Shown: positions 48,017-60,143 of the stretch, piece by piece | Position numbering within the stretch: the first letter of the stretch is position 1 | Layout of the letters: each line of letters starts with the position of its first letter | Origin: Platerodrilus igneus | Lineage: Eukaryota; Arthropoda; Insecta; Coleoptera; Lycidae | Reading direction: 5' to 3' | Length of the DNA: 64,000 nucleotides | Assembly (NCBI GenBank): GCA_036346225.1 | Contig: JARFIW010000500.1 | Coordinates: forward strand, 1,922,001-1,986,000 | Notes under the pieces: model-generated | Database searches by the model: none | Seen by the model: the letters and a program-made list of their open reading frames with translations, nothing else | What the model was told of the DNA's origin: nothing | Made by a program: the position numbers and the translations under genes

Positions 48017-49795
48017 CTAACTGTGGTTGACAATTCTATTCTTATTGGCCACAATAATGTGAACTATAGTTGATGATGAAAGAGGAGTATGAAGAATAGG
48101 TTGAAGCAGTAGGATATTAAGATTACATGTACTTATCTTGATAATTATTTCGATAAAAAGATACTCATGTTTAGTATTATACGGAGATGGAGACAGATTA
48201 ATATATTTGTATGTGAGATCATTCCGAACGTATAAAGCCATTTTGTACGATATTATATTCGTCAAGTTGCACTACTGCTTTATAAAGTGAAGGTTTTAGC
48301 CAAGTTTCAGATATCGCGATACAATGTGGCTGACTTGTGGTAAATGCACAAACAAACTCGTCAAAGCGTGAGAGTAACGACCCAACATTAACGTGGCAAC
48401 AGCGAAACGTTCTAGCATGAAGGGAAAACGAGTGGGTGAGCAGAGATGATGTAGATGGTACTGATGGGAGAAAAGACAGTATATCTGATATAGAAGGTAC
48501 GATATTCTCCATACGAGTATCTGTCTCAATTTGACACAACTCAGCAAAATTTTCAGCCATAACTAAAAGTTAAACTACTAAAAGAAAAACAAAGAATGGA
48601 ATTAAAAGAAAGAAATGGTAAATGAAGTAAACAGTAGTAGTTAACCACATCAGAATGATGAAACCCCACTGAAATACTCGGATACACATATACACAAACT
48701 CACTTTAAACCTAAAACTATTAATAAAAAATTATAATAATAACAGCAACAGTAAATAATGAAATGTTTCCATAAACAGTTCATATTCACTTTTTCAAGTT
48801 GTTTGCCGTTACGATATAATTCTTCAGTTATTAGTATTCTCGCCTGTCTTAAAACTACACTTTTTAGAAATAAATTTATATGTACGTATACAAAATTAAT
48901 TTATTCTTGATTATTGATTATGCAGTCTTTTTTATTGCATTAATGTGAACTAATTTTCTTCCTAATTTTTTGCTGTGTGTTTTCACCATATTGCAATAGT
49001 AATCTTGGTTGTTTGTTTGAGTATGTCACTATGAGGTACGCTCTTTATTTGAGTGTTTGTAACACAGTATCTCTTTTTATCATTACCAATTACAACTATT
49101 TTTCCATCCCTAGACCACACTCGGTTTAAACCAAAAATGCTCTTTGCTTATTTGGTAAATTCTAACATGTGTTTTGTTAAACTTTCGGTTATTGATATGC
49201 TGGTGTTTTTTAACTGAGTTTTTTGTAGAAATATTTGTTCTTGCACTGTAGTCGATAAACTTTACTAGAATAGGTCTTGAGCATTGCAGATTTTACGAGT
49301 GGTTTAAAGACATATTCTCAAGATTGTGCACAATCGATATCTTGATCAGTGGTAACTTTAATTTTGTAACAAAAATATCTTTGACGATACGGACTACATC
49401 TTCGTTAGGTTTTTCAGGTACTTTGTGGATAACTAGACAATTTTGTCGACTATATTGTTCTAATTCATCAGTGCAGTCGTTATTTCACTCAATTTTTGAA
49501 GCAGATTGGCCATAAAAAGATTCACTTTTTCTGAAAAAATAGCAAAATTTTGTTTGAGAATATCAATATGTGAAGTAAGTGATGTGTCTTTAATATAAAT
49601 CTCGCCCTTAGTTTCATGTTTACATGATAATAGTAAATCCTGAAATTCTATCACTTCGTAGTTAGTTGCAGTAGGTTTGTCAAAGTTGTATCTTGAAAGC
49701 TGGTCATAATTACTAAATTCTGGTTTATAATCTATGACAGACAGTATAAATTCTGATGGTTTTAGGAGATTTATTAGTTTAGTAAGCAATTGAAA
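48017..49795 (-). mobile_element. Degraded non-LTR retrotransposon (L2/CR1/Jockey-like), ORF1 and endonuclease start
   Basis: Read on the minus strand. ORF1 (49789 down to about 49060) has a coiled-coil-like N-terminus, then ELEQYSRQNCLVIHKVPEKP, RPILVKFIDYSARTNI and SRDGKIVVIGND-like text, the order seen in ORF1 proteins of CR1/L2-type elements. ORF2 begins downstream (frame 48560-48219) and reaches the endonuclease start: RCCHVNVGSLLSRFDEF, HCIAISETWLKPSL, then a frame change and ALYVRNDLTYKYINL (48017-48265). Everything after the first part of the endonuclease is missing. Stops and shifts make it inactive. Confidence 0.8.
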
Positions 49796-51135
49796 TTACA
49801 TCTACATCGTTGATTTTATCTTGTTCATTTTATACACCTTGCTATTATATTATTTTTGCTTCTTTAAAATTTCTTTTTGAGATAAAATTTCTTTAAACTT
49901 CTGTATGATGTATATTAATGAAAAGTGATACAAATTTGTTGAATTTTATGTTGAGGGTAGAGATAACGTTCTGTTTTAATACAGTTTAATACAGTTTACT
50001 TTATTGTATTGAGCACATGTAACAATACAATAAGGTGTGTTATCTAGCACGTGGATGTGTCTGTTAAACAAATAGAGAATGTTGTACGTTATATAGAATA
50101 TAATATGTTGACTTACGTGAATTATTAAATAGTTGTTTAGACTGTGAAGCTAATTAGAGTTTATAAGCACCATCCATTTTAGCTCTGGGTCAGTATAATA
50201 TTCGGAAGTACTTTAGTGTTTATTTGGATTAAATTATTACCAATAATAAATTAACAAAAATCACGAGCAGTGTAGAAAACGTGAGTGCACTTCAATATTT
50301 GGTCCATAAGATAACTATTTAATTTAAAGAATAATATATAGTTAGTATATGAAGTATTGTATTATTCTTGGTGTATTAATCATGTGTATAATGGCTTTAA
50401 TGTAAGATCGAAGGTAATTAGTTCTGCTAACCAAAATTGGCACCATTTGATTTTCCTAAACTAATATGATCACATGATTATTAAATTAGAATCATATGTT
50501 TATTTATACGCCTGGTATGTTCAAATGAGGTGTAAGCAATTTGTATGTGATTTTAGAACATAAACAGGGACAAGGAATCAACTGAGTCATAAAATGTTAC
50601 TAACAGTTTTTTATCTTATCAAAATTATATTTTTTTCAGAAAGCTGAGATTGAGTGAGGCATTTATATAGATATTCGGATTTAAAATCTATTTTTCTTTT
50701 TGTTCTGCATAGTTATTCTAATATAATTCAATATTTAACAAATTTATCTCTAGCATTTAATAATGAAAAATTGAAATTTTGATCTGAATAAAGCAAGATA
50801 AAAAGAAATAAGATCATTAACAAGATCTTACACAAGTTGTATTTTAGCTTTTCAGCACTTCCTGAGTATCTTCTATCTCTATTTAGATAAGTTACAGGTT
50901 CATGACCAATTTTTAAACTATACCTGTCTTAAAGTAGAACAGAATGAGCAATAGCTTTAAACTCTTATAAACAACTCATAAAAAGTCAAATTATCTAATC
51001 TTACTTAAATAGTTTACTGATAATAAACTATTCATTATGACATCAGGTAGAATTTAGTTTTCTTCTTGCTGTTTCTAAATGCACAAACAATTGTTTACAA
51101 GATATTTAATATACTGCTAATAGTAATTGTTTAAA
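49796..51135. other. AT-rich sequence upstream of the kinase gene
   Basis: I see no gene. It may contain the promoter and 5' UTR of the kinase gene at 51175, but no convincing core promoter can be pointed out. Confidence 0.45.
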
Positions 51136-51174
51136 ACGTAAAAGAAACATCCTCTTTATGTTTACTGGACTGCA

Positions 51175-53744
51175 ATGAAAACAAAGATGGTTTTTTGTTG
51201 GTGTAAATTCAAAAATAAAGGTACCTGGGATATACCAAGAACACCACCAGAAAAGAAACAAGACCCAGTAATAGAAGAGGAGGCTTCTACATACAGATCT
51301 GGTCTTGGTGGACATACAGCAAAAGTACAAAACAATGTACAAGTAAAAATTGTTAAGCACGTTAAAGAAAACGGGTAAAATTAATACATTTTAAATACAT
51401 ATGGCTAAATGGTTTATTTTAGAGACAAGAAACAAGACCCAGTATTAGAGGAGGAGGAGGCTTCTACATGCAGATCTGGTCTTGGTGGATATACAGCAAA
51501 AGTACAAAACGATGAACAAGTAAAAATTGTTAAGCACCTTAAAGAAAACGGGTAAAATTAATACATTTTAAATACATATGGCTAAATGGTTTATTTTAGA
51601 GACAAGAAACAAGACCCAGTAATAGAGGAGGAGGAGGCTTCTACATGCAGATCTGGTCTTGCTGGACATACAGCAAAAGTACAAAACGATGAACAAGTAA
51701 AAATTGTTAAGCACCTTAAAGAAAACGGGTAAAATTAATACATTTTAAATACATATGGCTAAATGATTTATTTTAGAGACAAGAAACAAGACCCAGTAAT
51801 AGAGGTGGAGGAGGCTTCTAGACGCAGATCTGGTCTTGCTGGACATGCAACAAAGGTACAAAAGGATGAACGAGTAAAAATTGTTAAGCACCCTAAAGAA
51901 AACAGGTAAAATTAATACGTTTTACATATATATGGCTAAATGGTTTATTTTAGAGACGAGAAAATAATCACAGAAGCACTTTTAAACAATGAATTTTTGC
52001 GAAATTTGCTGGAAGGTGGTCGATTGCAAGCTGTTGTTGATGCTATGTATTCTCGTGAAGTTAAATCCAAAGAAATTATTATAACTGAGGGCAGTGTCGG
52101 TACTCATCTCTACGTTTCGGTCAGTGGAAAGTACGAAATAATCATTCAAGGAAAATCTATAGACACCTTTAGTGACAGTCGTGTTTTTGGGGAACTTGCA
52201 ATTTTGTATAATGCAAAACGACAGGCTACCATAAAAGTTGTGCTTTCTGGCAAATTATGGGTTCTAGATCAAAGTGTTTATCAACAATTAATGTTACAGA
52301 GTGAAATGGAGCGTCACGATCAGTTAGTTAACTTTTTAATGAAAGTTCCTATACTGAATACTGTTTCAACTGAAATACTAGGAAGAGTTAGTGAATTATT
52401 AAAGCGTGATTATTTCCCAACTGGCCATGTTATAATACGCCAAGGAGAACATGGGGACAAATTTTACATAATAAGTGCAGGAACTGTGACCATCTCTAAA
52501 GAGAATGGAGAGGTACTTTTTAATTTTTTTTAATGAAACAAACTCAACATTTATTTTAGACTGGGACAATGACCCGAGAAGAATTTTTTGGTCAACTGGC
52601 TTTATTAGCAAAGGATAATCTTCGACAAGCAACTGTTACTGCAAATGCACCAGGAGTTGAATGTTTTTGCCTGGCTCGTCAAGAATTTATAGATCATTTT
52701 GGCAATGTTGAAGACATTAAAAGCATTCCAGACTTTTCAAGAAAGAAATTAACGGAGCCTATTATAAATCCTTATCAAGATATAGAATTGACGGATTTAG
52801 AAAGAATAGAAACACTCGGTGTTGGGGCATTTGGACGAGTTGAATTAGTAAAGCATAAACATGAAGATTTCCCACCATTCGCACTTAAATATCTTAAAAA
52901 AGTGGATATGATTCAACAACAGCAACAAGAACATGTATATAACGAGAAAAATGTACAAATGAGTTGTAATAGCATTTTTATTCCAAGAATGTATAAAACA
53001 TTTAGAAACGAAAAATATCTGTACTTTTTAATGGAATCATGTCTAGGGGGGGATCTTTGGTCTTTACTACAAAAACAAAGGCATCACAAATTTGAAGAAG
53101 ACGCAGCTAAATTTTATGCTGCATCTGTATTAGAAGCCTTAAGTTACTTACATGAACGTGGAATTGTTTATCGTGACTTAAAACCCGAAAATTTATTGCT
53201 GGATGGTCGTGGTTATTTAAAATTAACAGACTTCGGATTTGCTAAAAGACTAGATTCAAGAGGAAAAACATACACTTTTGCAGGAACACCCGAGTATGTT
53301 GCTCCAGAAGTAGTTTTAAATAAAGGACATAATCAAGCTGTTGATTATTGGGGTTTGGGAATTTTTGTATTTGAATTGTTGGTGGGTAAAACACCATTTC
53401 GCAGTAACGATACTAGCTATATGAAGACATATAATTTAATACTGCGTGGAATAGAAAGTATTAGATTTCCAGAATCCGTTCCAAAGAGAGCAGAAATTTT
53501 GATTAAAAAACTATGTAGGGCAATACCTGTTGAACGGATAGGATGTCAAAAAGAAGGAGCACAACAAGTCAGAGATCATAAGTGGTTTTCTGGTTTTCGG
53601 TGGGAGAGGCTACAGCAAGGTATTTTAGAAGCACCATACACACGAACTCTAAGAAGTGATATCGATACCCAATACTTTGATAAATTTTCCAAGGACACAG
53701 ATATACCTCCTGATGAAAATTCTGGTTGGGATAAAGATTTCTAA
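51175..53744 (+). CDS. cGMP-dependent protein kinase-like Ser/Thr kinase
   Basis: Six predicted exons: 51175-51374, 51423-51551, 51600-51728, 51777-51905, 51954-52512 and 52560-53744, with 47-48-nt GT-AG introns; all joined give about 776 residues. Order: N-terminal segment with pseudosubstrate-like motifs, two cyclic-nucleotide-binding domains (CNB-A with FGELAILYNAKRQAT; CNB-B with FFGQLALLAKDNLRQAT), then an AGC kinase domain: GVGAFGRVELV, FALKYLKK, YRDLKPENLLLD, LTDFGFAKRL, TFAGTPEYVAPEVV. The end DENSGWDKDF is the PKG-type C-terminus. Catalytic residues are intact. No leucine zipper is visible, and the start is uncertain since the frame is open from 51136. Compared with standard PKGs, both pockets carry Gln after the phosphate-binding Arg and CNB-B lacks the usual Glu. 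AATAAA at 53870 is a possible polyadenylation signal. It could be a divergent Pkg21D- or CG4839-type paralogue. Confidence 0.92.
51246..51953 (+). repeat. Four tandem copies of the pseudosubstrate-region exon
   Basis: The exon body beginning AAACAAGACCCAGTA recurs four times. Copies 2-4 start at 51423, 51600 and 51777 and the shared next exon starts at 51954, a constant 177-bp step (129-nt exon plus 48-nt intron). Copy 1 is the 3' part of the first coding exon. All join in phase 2, so any copy can be spliced to the next or skipped. The core motif differs: YRSGLGGH, CRSGLGGY, CRSGLAGH and RRSGLAGH. Confidence 0.92.
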
Positions 53745-56084
53745 TTTTGCTATTTGGTTTTTATGCGCAAAGTGTATCTTATATACAAAATTAATTGTGA
53801 TTTTTTAAACTGGTTACTTTTTAAACGTGAATGCAATCACGATTTATACCATACAAACCGTAAGTAACAAATAAATTAACTTGATATATAATTAAAGATT
53901 TCTAAGTGACTAAATTATATAAATCTGAGGTTTTTTTAATGATGCTGTTTAAGCAAAATATAACTTTTGTTTGACAGCTACAACTTAATCATAGTTATTT
54001 AATTACTTACCGGTATACGTGTATGTACGCAGTGGTTTTGTTTATAGCAATTTGGTTAAAATATCATTTTGATAATTAATTGGGACAAGCTCCCTTTTTA
54101 ATCATACTACATGAATTACTCTTCATTTATAATACGGGTATTTTGGAAAATGTTTTCTCCTTAAACTTGGCTAAAAGCTTACAATGTGCTAATAAAATAG
54201 GCATAAATCAATGTTTTCTGTATTATAATTACTGCCTAATAAAATTATTACTGTAAGCTTACCACAAACATTAGAATTTCTGTACGTTTAAATCACCATG
54301 TCTATTTTGGATTGTTTGTGTTAAGTATCTATTGTACAAGCATATGGATATGTTGTGTGTCACCTGTTTTTTTTTGTTGAAGCAGGGCAAGATGTGTAAA
54401 ATTTGTTAGACATTTATGGTTCTTTAATTATAAAGTTAGCATATAATTTGTTTAATTCTGATATCTTTTCTAAAATTGATTGTATTGTTTGTGACTATGT
54501 GGTACATTTCAAAGAATTTTCTTTTCAATACATTTATTTTTGTGTAATATTTTGATTACGTTGAATTTAAAGCTAGTCATGTTGCTTTACTTCAAAGTTA
54601 AATGTCACTTTTGTGGTGATTTGTTCTGTTTTGTAGGATCCGGCAGGTTTTACCAATATTTTGTTTATTGAATACGTATTACACGGATTAGATAAATACA
54701 ATTTTGTCTAGAGTTAGTTTGAAGAAACTTTGTTTTGTGTGTCTATTGCTGATATTGTGTGCACTTTCAGAAATAAATTTTATTTCTTCTTTTGTGAAAA
54801 TTGATGTTAGTTTGGGTATTATATTTGCTTATAGAATTGTTTTTTATAACAAAGGAGAGGCAACTACTGTCAAAGAGATTCTTTACTGCTTTCGTGAATG
54901 AAGTTTTGATAAATTTACAATGTTTGACGAAATGTCTTTTAAAGTGTCTTGAACCAAATGCTGAAGTTGATTATGTCATAGTCTGATGGAACTTTTTGTT
55001 CTGTGTGGTACCTTCTAAAGAATTTTTAGCTCGTCAAATGAAGAATGTATACTGGATTTCTTTTTTTATGATACCTTTGTCTGAATTGACGAAATGTATT
55101 GATATTGGTTGCCTGAACTCTGTATTTATCCTGGTTATGATTGGAAATGTAATGTAGAATGCGCATTCGTGTATTGAAAGTAGTGTGTGTAAATATTACA
55201 CAAATTTAGTAAAAATACCAACACCAAAAGCATCTTTTAAAATGTTTACAGACTAAAATTCTAAGATAACTCTCAGAGTACTTATACACTTATTAAATTT
55301 TTAAACAAGTGATTTATTTATCATTTTTGATTCCACTTTATAGGTATAATGATTTATTGGCAGGGATTAAATCCACTCCATAAGTATCCATACACCAAAT
55401 AATTAACGAACAACCTCTATACTTCTTTTTCTATACTGTGTTACTATAGTTTCAAATTAATACACCCTGTGGCGCTAAATCCACTAGCAACAAACTGTAA
55501 TGATAAAAACTGCCTAATTTTTGTAACTTACATGATAATAACCTGTAAAATGTTTTTAGCAGTGCTTTATTAACCTTTATTAACAATTTTATAAAAAGTT
55601 TTTAATCTAAACAGGCATGTAGATACTTTTTAGACATTTTTAGCTTTACCGATTATTTCTAGATATAAATGTACTTATAAGGAACCGCGCAGCATCTAGA
55701 ACATCTCTTCAGCTGCAAACAAATTCTCTTTATTAAGTTCTACGGTAATCCTAAAATTGTACAACTTGACCTTACTTAAACCTGCCTCTAAATCAGGCTT
55801 TTAATACAAGACCAAACCAGTGAAAAAATTATCTCCTTTTAGTAATAAGATTTTGATGCACTAGACTGCTTAAAAATTTCAATCTTTTCTTATATTCGTT
55901 CTAAAATTTTCTCTTTTGGTAAAACCACTTTTATCGATATATTTTTATTTTTGTTTTAATTCTGATAGGTTTTACCGAAAATGCATCAAAATTAAATAAC
56001 TATTACTACAGATTCAAACAGCCTAAAAGTGCACAAACTAATATGCAAATTTATTTGACGTCTTAAAAAAGTATTTTTTTTTTA
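53745..56084. other. No gene recognised downstream of the kinase
   Basis: AT-rich, with short open frames lacking motifs. The first part is probably the kinase 3' UTR, with AATAAA at 53870-53875. Confidence 0.5.
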
Positions 56085-56181
56085 TTTTCACTTTTATTTG
56101 CTTCCATCTTTATAGTTATTAGCGGAGGTTGGAAGTATTATTTATAATCTACGCTACAATATATGTTTATTTTTGTATGTT

Positions 56182-56469
56182 TTATATACGATGTAGGATT
56201 TCTATGTCTTTAAGATAGTTCAACAGTGGTTCAATATTGGGTGTGTCTCTCAGGATAGTTTGTACATCTCGTTGTATGTTGTATTTGCATCTGTTTTGTT
56301 GATATTTTTCACAATTCGTTAGGATATGCTCTACTGTTAGGTTTGTTTTACATTGTTCACATATAGGTTGAGCTTCTTTTGTCATCAAGTAGTTGTGTGT
56401 ATACGCAGTGTGTCCTATTCTTAATCTTGTTAATATTATTTGGTCTTCTTGATTTTGGGATATGTGCAT
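56182..56469 (-). pseudogene. I-like element, C-terminal zinc-finger region
   Basis: A 95-codon frame with RIGHTAYTHNYLM, then CEQCKTNLTVEHILTNC, the C-x2-C-x7-H-x4-C knuckle found at the end of ORF2 in I/Jockey-type elements. It ends 100 bases before the 3' tail, and the same region is repeated at 63306-63617 with few differences. Confidence 0.85.
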
Positions 56470-57008
56470 ACGATTCGGTTTTTGGTTTTATTTGTCTAAG
56501 TTTGTTATTTTGGGTTTTCTTCCAGGTTACGTCCGATTTTTTGTCTATTTTGCTTGAGATAATTGTATAGACATCTGTTTTTGGAGTTTTGACTTGGATG
56601 TTGGTATTAGTTATTCGTTGTTTGGCTAATTTATTTACTGCTTCATTTCCTTGGATTCCAACGTGGGCTGGAGACCAATCAATATTATTTGAGTTCCGGT
56701 TTCTGCTGTTGTTTTGTGTAGAGCATCATGTATGTTGTTTGTTATTGAATCTGTTGTGTACCATTTTTCGAGTGATATAATAGTGCTTAAAGAGTCTGTG
56801 CATATTGCATATTTGGCATGTGTTGGGTTTGATGTTGTCTTGGGTGGCTGTTAAAATTGCTACTTTTTCAGCTATGTAACTGCTGCTATATGGATGTAGT
56901 GTTATTTGGATTTGATTGTCTTGACCGAGTACAGCAGTAGCTACTTGTTGGTAGTTTTTGACCCATCTGTGTAGATAAATTTGTCTCGTGTATTTTTCCT
57001 TTAGTTCT

Positions 57009-58530
57009 TTAAATCGTTGATAATACTGAGCTTTGCTTGTATGTTTTTTTGAATAATTTGATAGTGATACATCTGTCGTTATGTTTTCTAGTCCATGGTG
57101 GGAATATAGGTAAATATTGTGGAAGGATTTCAGGCAGGGATAGTTTCAGTTGTTTCATTATGTTTTTTATGTGTACGGCTGTTGGAGTACTGGTATCTAA
57201 TCTTGTATTATATGGTTTAATTTGGAAGATGCCATGGTTTGCTTCTATTTTCTGGTTCAATGCTAGTTTTGCAATATATTTTAGGTTCAATTTATTTCTT
57301 ATATCTAAAGGTGGTATATTTGCTATGCATTGTAGACTATTGACTGGGCTTGTTCTGTAGCCACCTGCTGATAATCTGAGAGCAGTGTTTTGAATTGTGT
57401 CTAACTGATTTATATTATAAGGTTTGGCGGTGCTGTATGTGATACAACTGTAATCAAGTCTTGATCTGATGGTAGTTGTGTATATCTTTAATAGCTGTTT
57501 TGTGTGTGCTCCCCAATCTGCGTTTGAGAGTATTTTTAAGATATTTATTTTTTGTTGCAGTTCTTTTTTAATTCTGCTATGTGCTTTCTCCATATTAATT
57601 TCTTATCAAAGTAGATGCCTAAAAATTTGATGTTATCTATATATTCTATTTGGGATTTGTTTATTAGAAGTTTTGGATCCATATGTTGTTTTCTTTTTCT
57701 GCAAAAATGTATTGTTTTTGTTCTTGTGGATGAGAATGTGAAATCTATTTCTTTTACCCATTTTTCTATTTCTGTTATGTTTTGTTGTAGATTTGTTTGT
57801 ATTGTGTTGATGTTTTTGCCTTTGTGGTATAATACGATGTCATCAGCAAAAAGCAGTATTTGTGTTGGTTTCTTCACAATTTTTGTTATTTTGTTTATTA
57901 TTAGAAAAAATAGTGTGGGACTAAGTACTTCCCCTTGTAGAACTCCATTTTCTTGCTTTCTTGGTTCTGATAGGCATCCATTTGTTTTGACTTGGAAAAA
58001 GTGGTTTTCCAGGAAGTTTTTTATGCAATGTAGTATTTTTTCCTGTATGTTATGTTCTATTAGTGTTTGTATTATCGCATATTTCCATGTGGTATCATAT
58101 GCCTTATGTAAGTCTAAGAACATTGCCACTAGACGTTGTTTAAGTTCGAACGCTTTTCTATTTTAAGTGTTTGATCTGTTGTTGTTCTGCTTGTCCTAAA
58201 ACCTGCTTGGGTATTGCTTAATATGTCATTATTTTCTATCTACCACATTAGCCTTTTATTTACCATTTTTTGCATTATTTTTGATAATACATTTGACAGT
58301 GTTATAGGTCGATAGTTTGCTGGGTTTGTCTTATCTTTTGATGGTTTTAATATTGGTATTGTGATGACTTTGTTCCATTCTATAGGGTATACATTGTTGT
58401 TCCATATGAAGTTATATAGGTGTTTCTTATTTTCATCTGGTAGATGTTTGATCATTTCTGGAATTATTTGGTCTGGCCCTGAACTTTTGTGTTTTTTTTG
58501 TTGTGAAATACTGTTTTCTAGTTCGTCCAT
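57009..58530 (-). pseudogene. I-like element, reverse transcriptase
   Basis: Frames 58530-58240, 58129-57545 and 57593-57009 follow each other. Motifs: SGPDQIIPEMIKHLP, PANYRPITLSNVLSKIMQK, FLDLHKAYDTTWKY, GVLQGEVLSPTLF, LLFADDIVLYHKG with the catalytic Asp pair (about 57830-57850), and KFLGIYFDKKLIW. The thumb region follows with RLDYSCITYSTAKP and TIQNTALRLSAGGYRTSP. A stop near 58240 and a frame change near 57560 break it. Confidence 0.9.
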
Positions 58531-59140
58531 TGTAAAGGATTTGTTTAATGGGTTGTTTTGTTATTCAATTTTGATAATTTGATTATATGCTGTATTTGTT
58601 TTTATTGTATTGAACTCTTTATTATAATTTAAGTTGCTTGATATTTTGGCAAATTCGTCTGCTATTTTTTGGGGCTCTAAAATAATTTTGGTGCATCCTA
58701 TGAATATTACATCTGTTGCACGTGGGATGTTATTAACCCCTTAATTGCTTTTATTTTGTTCCAAATTTGGTTATCAGGTGTATCACAGGTTATAGAGGAA
58801 ACATAGTTTTCCCATGCTTTGTTCTTGCTCTGTTTTATTGTACGTCTGCCAATAGCTTTTGTTCATTTAAGTTCTATTTGGTTTTCTATGTTTTTGTTTT
58901 TCCGATATTTGTATAGTACTTTTTTATTGTCTTTGCTTGCTTTTTCGCATTCCTTATTCCACCATGGTACTGTTTTTTTATTGTTCCTATTGGATAACTT
59001 GAATGTTTGTTTGGCTGTTTTTATTATGTCTCGACTAAAGGATTCTATGATTTCATTTATGTTTTGGTTTATGCTGGAATAGTGTTTGTCTTTGGTATTG
59101 TTGGTTAGCAATGTTTGGAATTAGGGCCACTTATTCTCTT

Positions 59141-59878
59141 CTATTCTCCATTTTGAGTATGATGTATGGGGTTTGTATGACTTTCTTGTGTGCTAATAAG
59201 TATAGGAAAATGGTCACTACCATATAAATTTTGAATTACTTTCCATTCTAGATTTGATGTAATTTTTGGTTCGCAAATCGTTAGGTCTATATTTGAAAAT
59301 GTACCTGATTTTGAGCAAAAATGTGTTGATGAGTTACTATTTAGTATGACGAGATTGTTTTCGTTCATTATTTTCTCTATCATTTTTCCTCTTTTGTCGG
59401 TTTGTTGGGAACCCCATATTATATTGTGCCCGTTTATGTCACCTAGTATAATGATTGGAGGGGGTAACTGTTTTAATACATGTTCAATGGACTCTTGATT
59501 GCAGTTTGGTTGTGGCGGTAGATATATATTACAATTGGTTACTTTAGTTTTATTAAGTGTCAAGATTCTTATAGCTATTGCTTCTAAGTTTGTTGTTAGG
59601 GCTATTTCCTCTATAAGTTTTTTGTTGTTTACTAGAATTGCCACTCCTCCGCTAGCCATTTGTGTGTTTAGTCTGTCCTTGCAATATTGTATAAAATTGT
59701 ATGTATTTATGTTTTGATGTTCTTTGAGGTGTGTTTCTTGTAAGCATATGTAATGAGGTTGTGTTTCTTCAATTAATTTTTGGAATTCAGCTTTATGGAA
59801 TTGAAGTTCATTACAATTCCATTGGATGATGTTCATGTTATTGATTATCGACTGAGGAATCGGACATTTCTGACTCAA
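59141..59878 (-). CDS. I-like element, APE-type endonuclease (open frame)
   Basis: A 245-codon frame with NIIQWNCNEL, YICLQETHLKEH (metal-binding Glu), SGGVAILVNNK, IIILGDINGHNIIWGS, NIDLTICEP and YGSDHFPILIS. All usual endonuclease motifs are present and uninterrupted; the RT lies downstream after a frame change. Confidence 0.88.
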   Translation of the reverse strand: MSQKCPIPQSIINNMNIIQWNCNELQFHKAEFQKLIEETQPHYICLQETHLKEHQNINTYNFIQYCKDRLNTQMASGGVAILVNNKKLIEEIALTTNLEAIAIRILTLNKTKVTNCNIYLPPQPNCNQESIEHVLKQLPPPIIILGDINGHNIIWGSQQTDKRGKMIEKIMNENNLVILNSNSSTHFCSKSGTFSNIDLTICEPKITSNLEWKVIQNLYGSDHFPILISTQESHTNPIHHTQNGE

Positions 59879-60143
59879 TTTGTTGTTCCTTCATTGTTTT
59901 AGTTATTTTTGTTTTTATTTTTTTGTCATCAGTATTGTTTTGGATTTCATGCATCATTTGTATAAGTTGATTTGTATCTTTGGTATAGTTTTTACTTAAT
60001 TGTAGTATTTTTGTATTCCAATCGTGTTTTCTAGAAAGTCCTGAAATTCGTCGAATGAGATAATGTTTTTGGCTAGATCGCTTTCTATGATTTCCTTTAT
60101 TGTATTGTGTTTTGGGGATTCAGTTTGTTCCAAGTTCTTTTTT

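Noticed and set aside
54704..54986. Two small overlapping frames after the kinase gene
   Set aside because: Low-complexity AT-rich frames without motif; nothing supports a gene.
57615..58166. 183-codon hydrophobic plus-strand frame
   Set aside because: It is antisense to the I-like reverse transcriptase; the Phe/Cys/Val bias reflects the complement of Lys/Asn-rich coding sequence.
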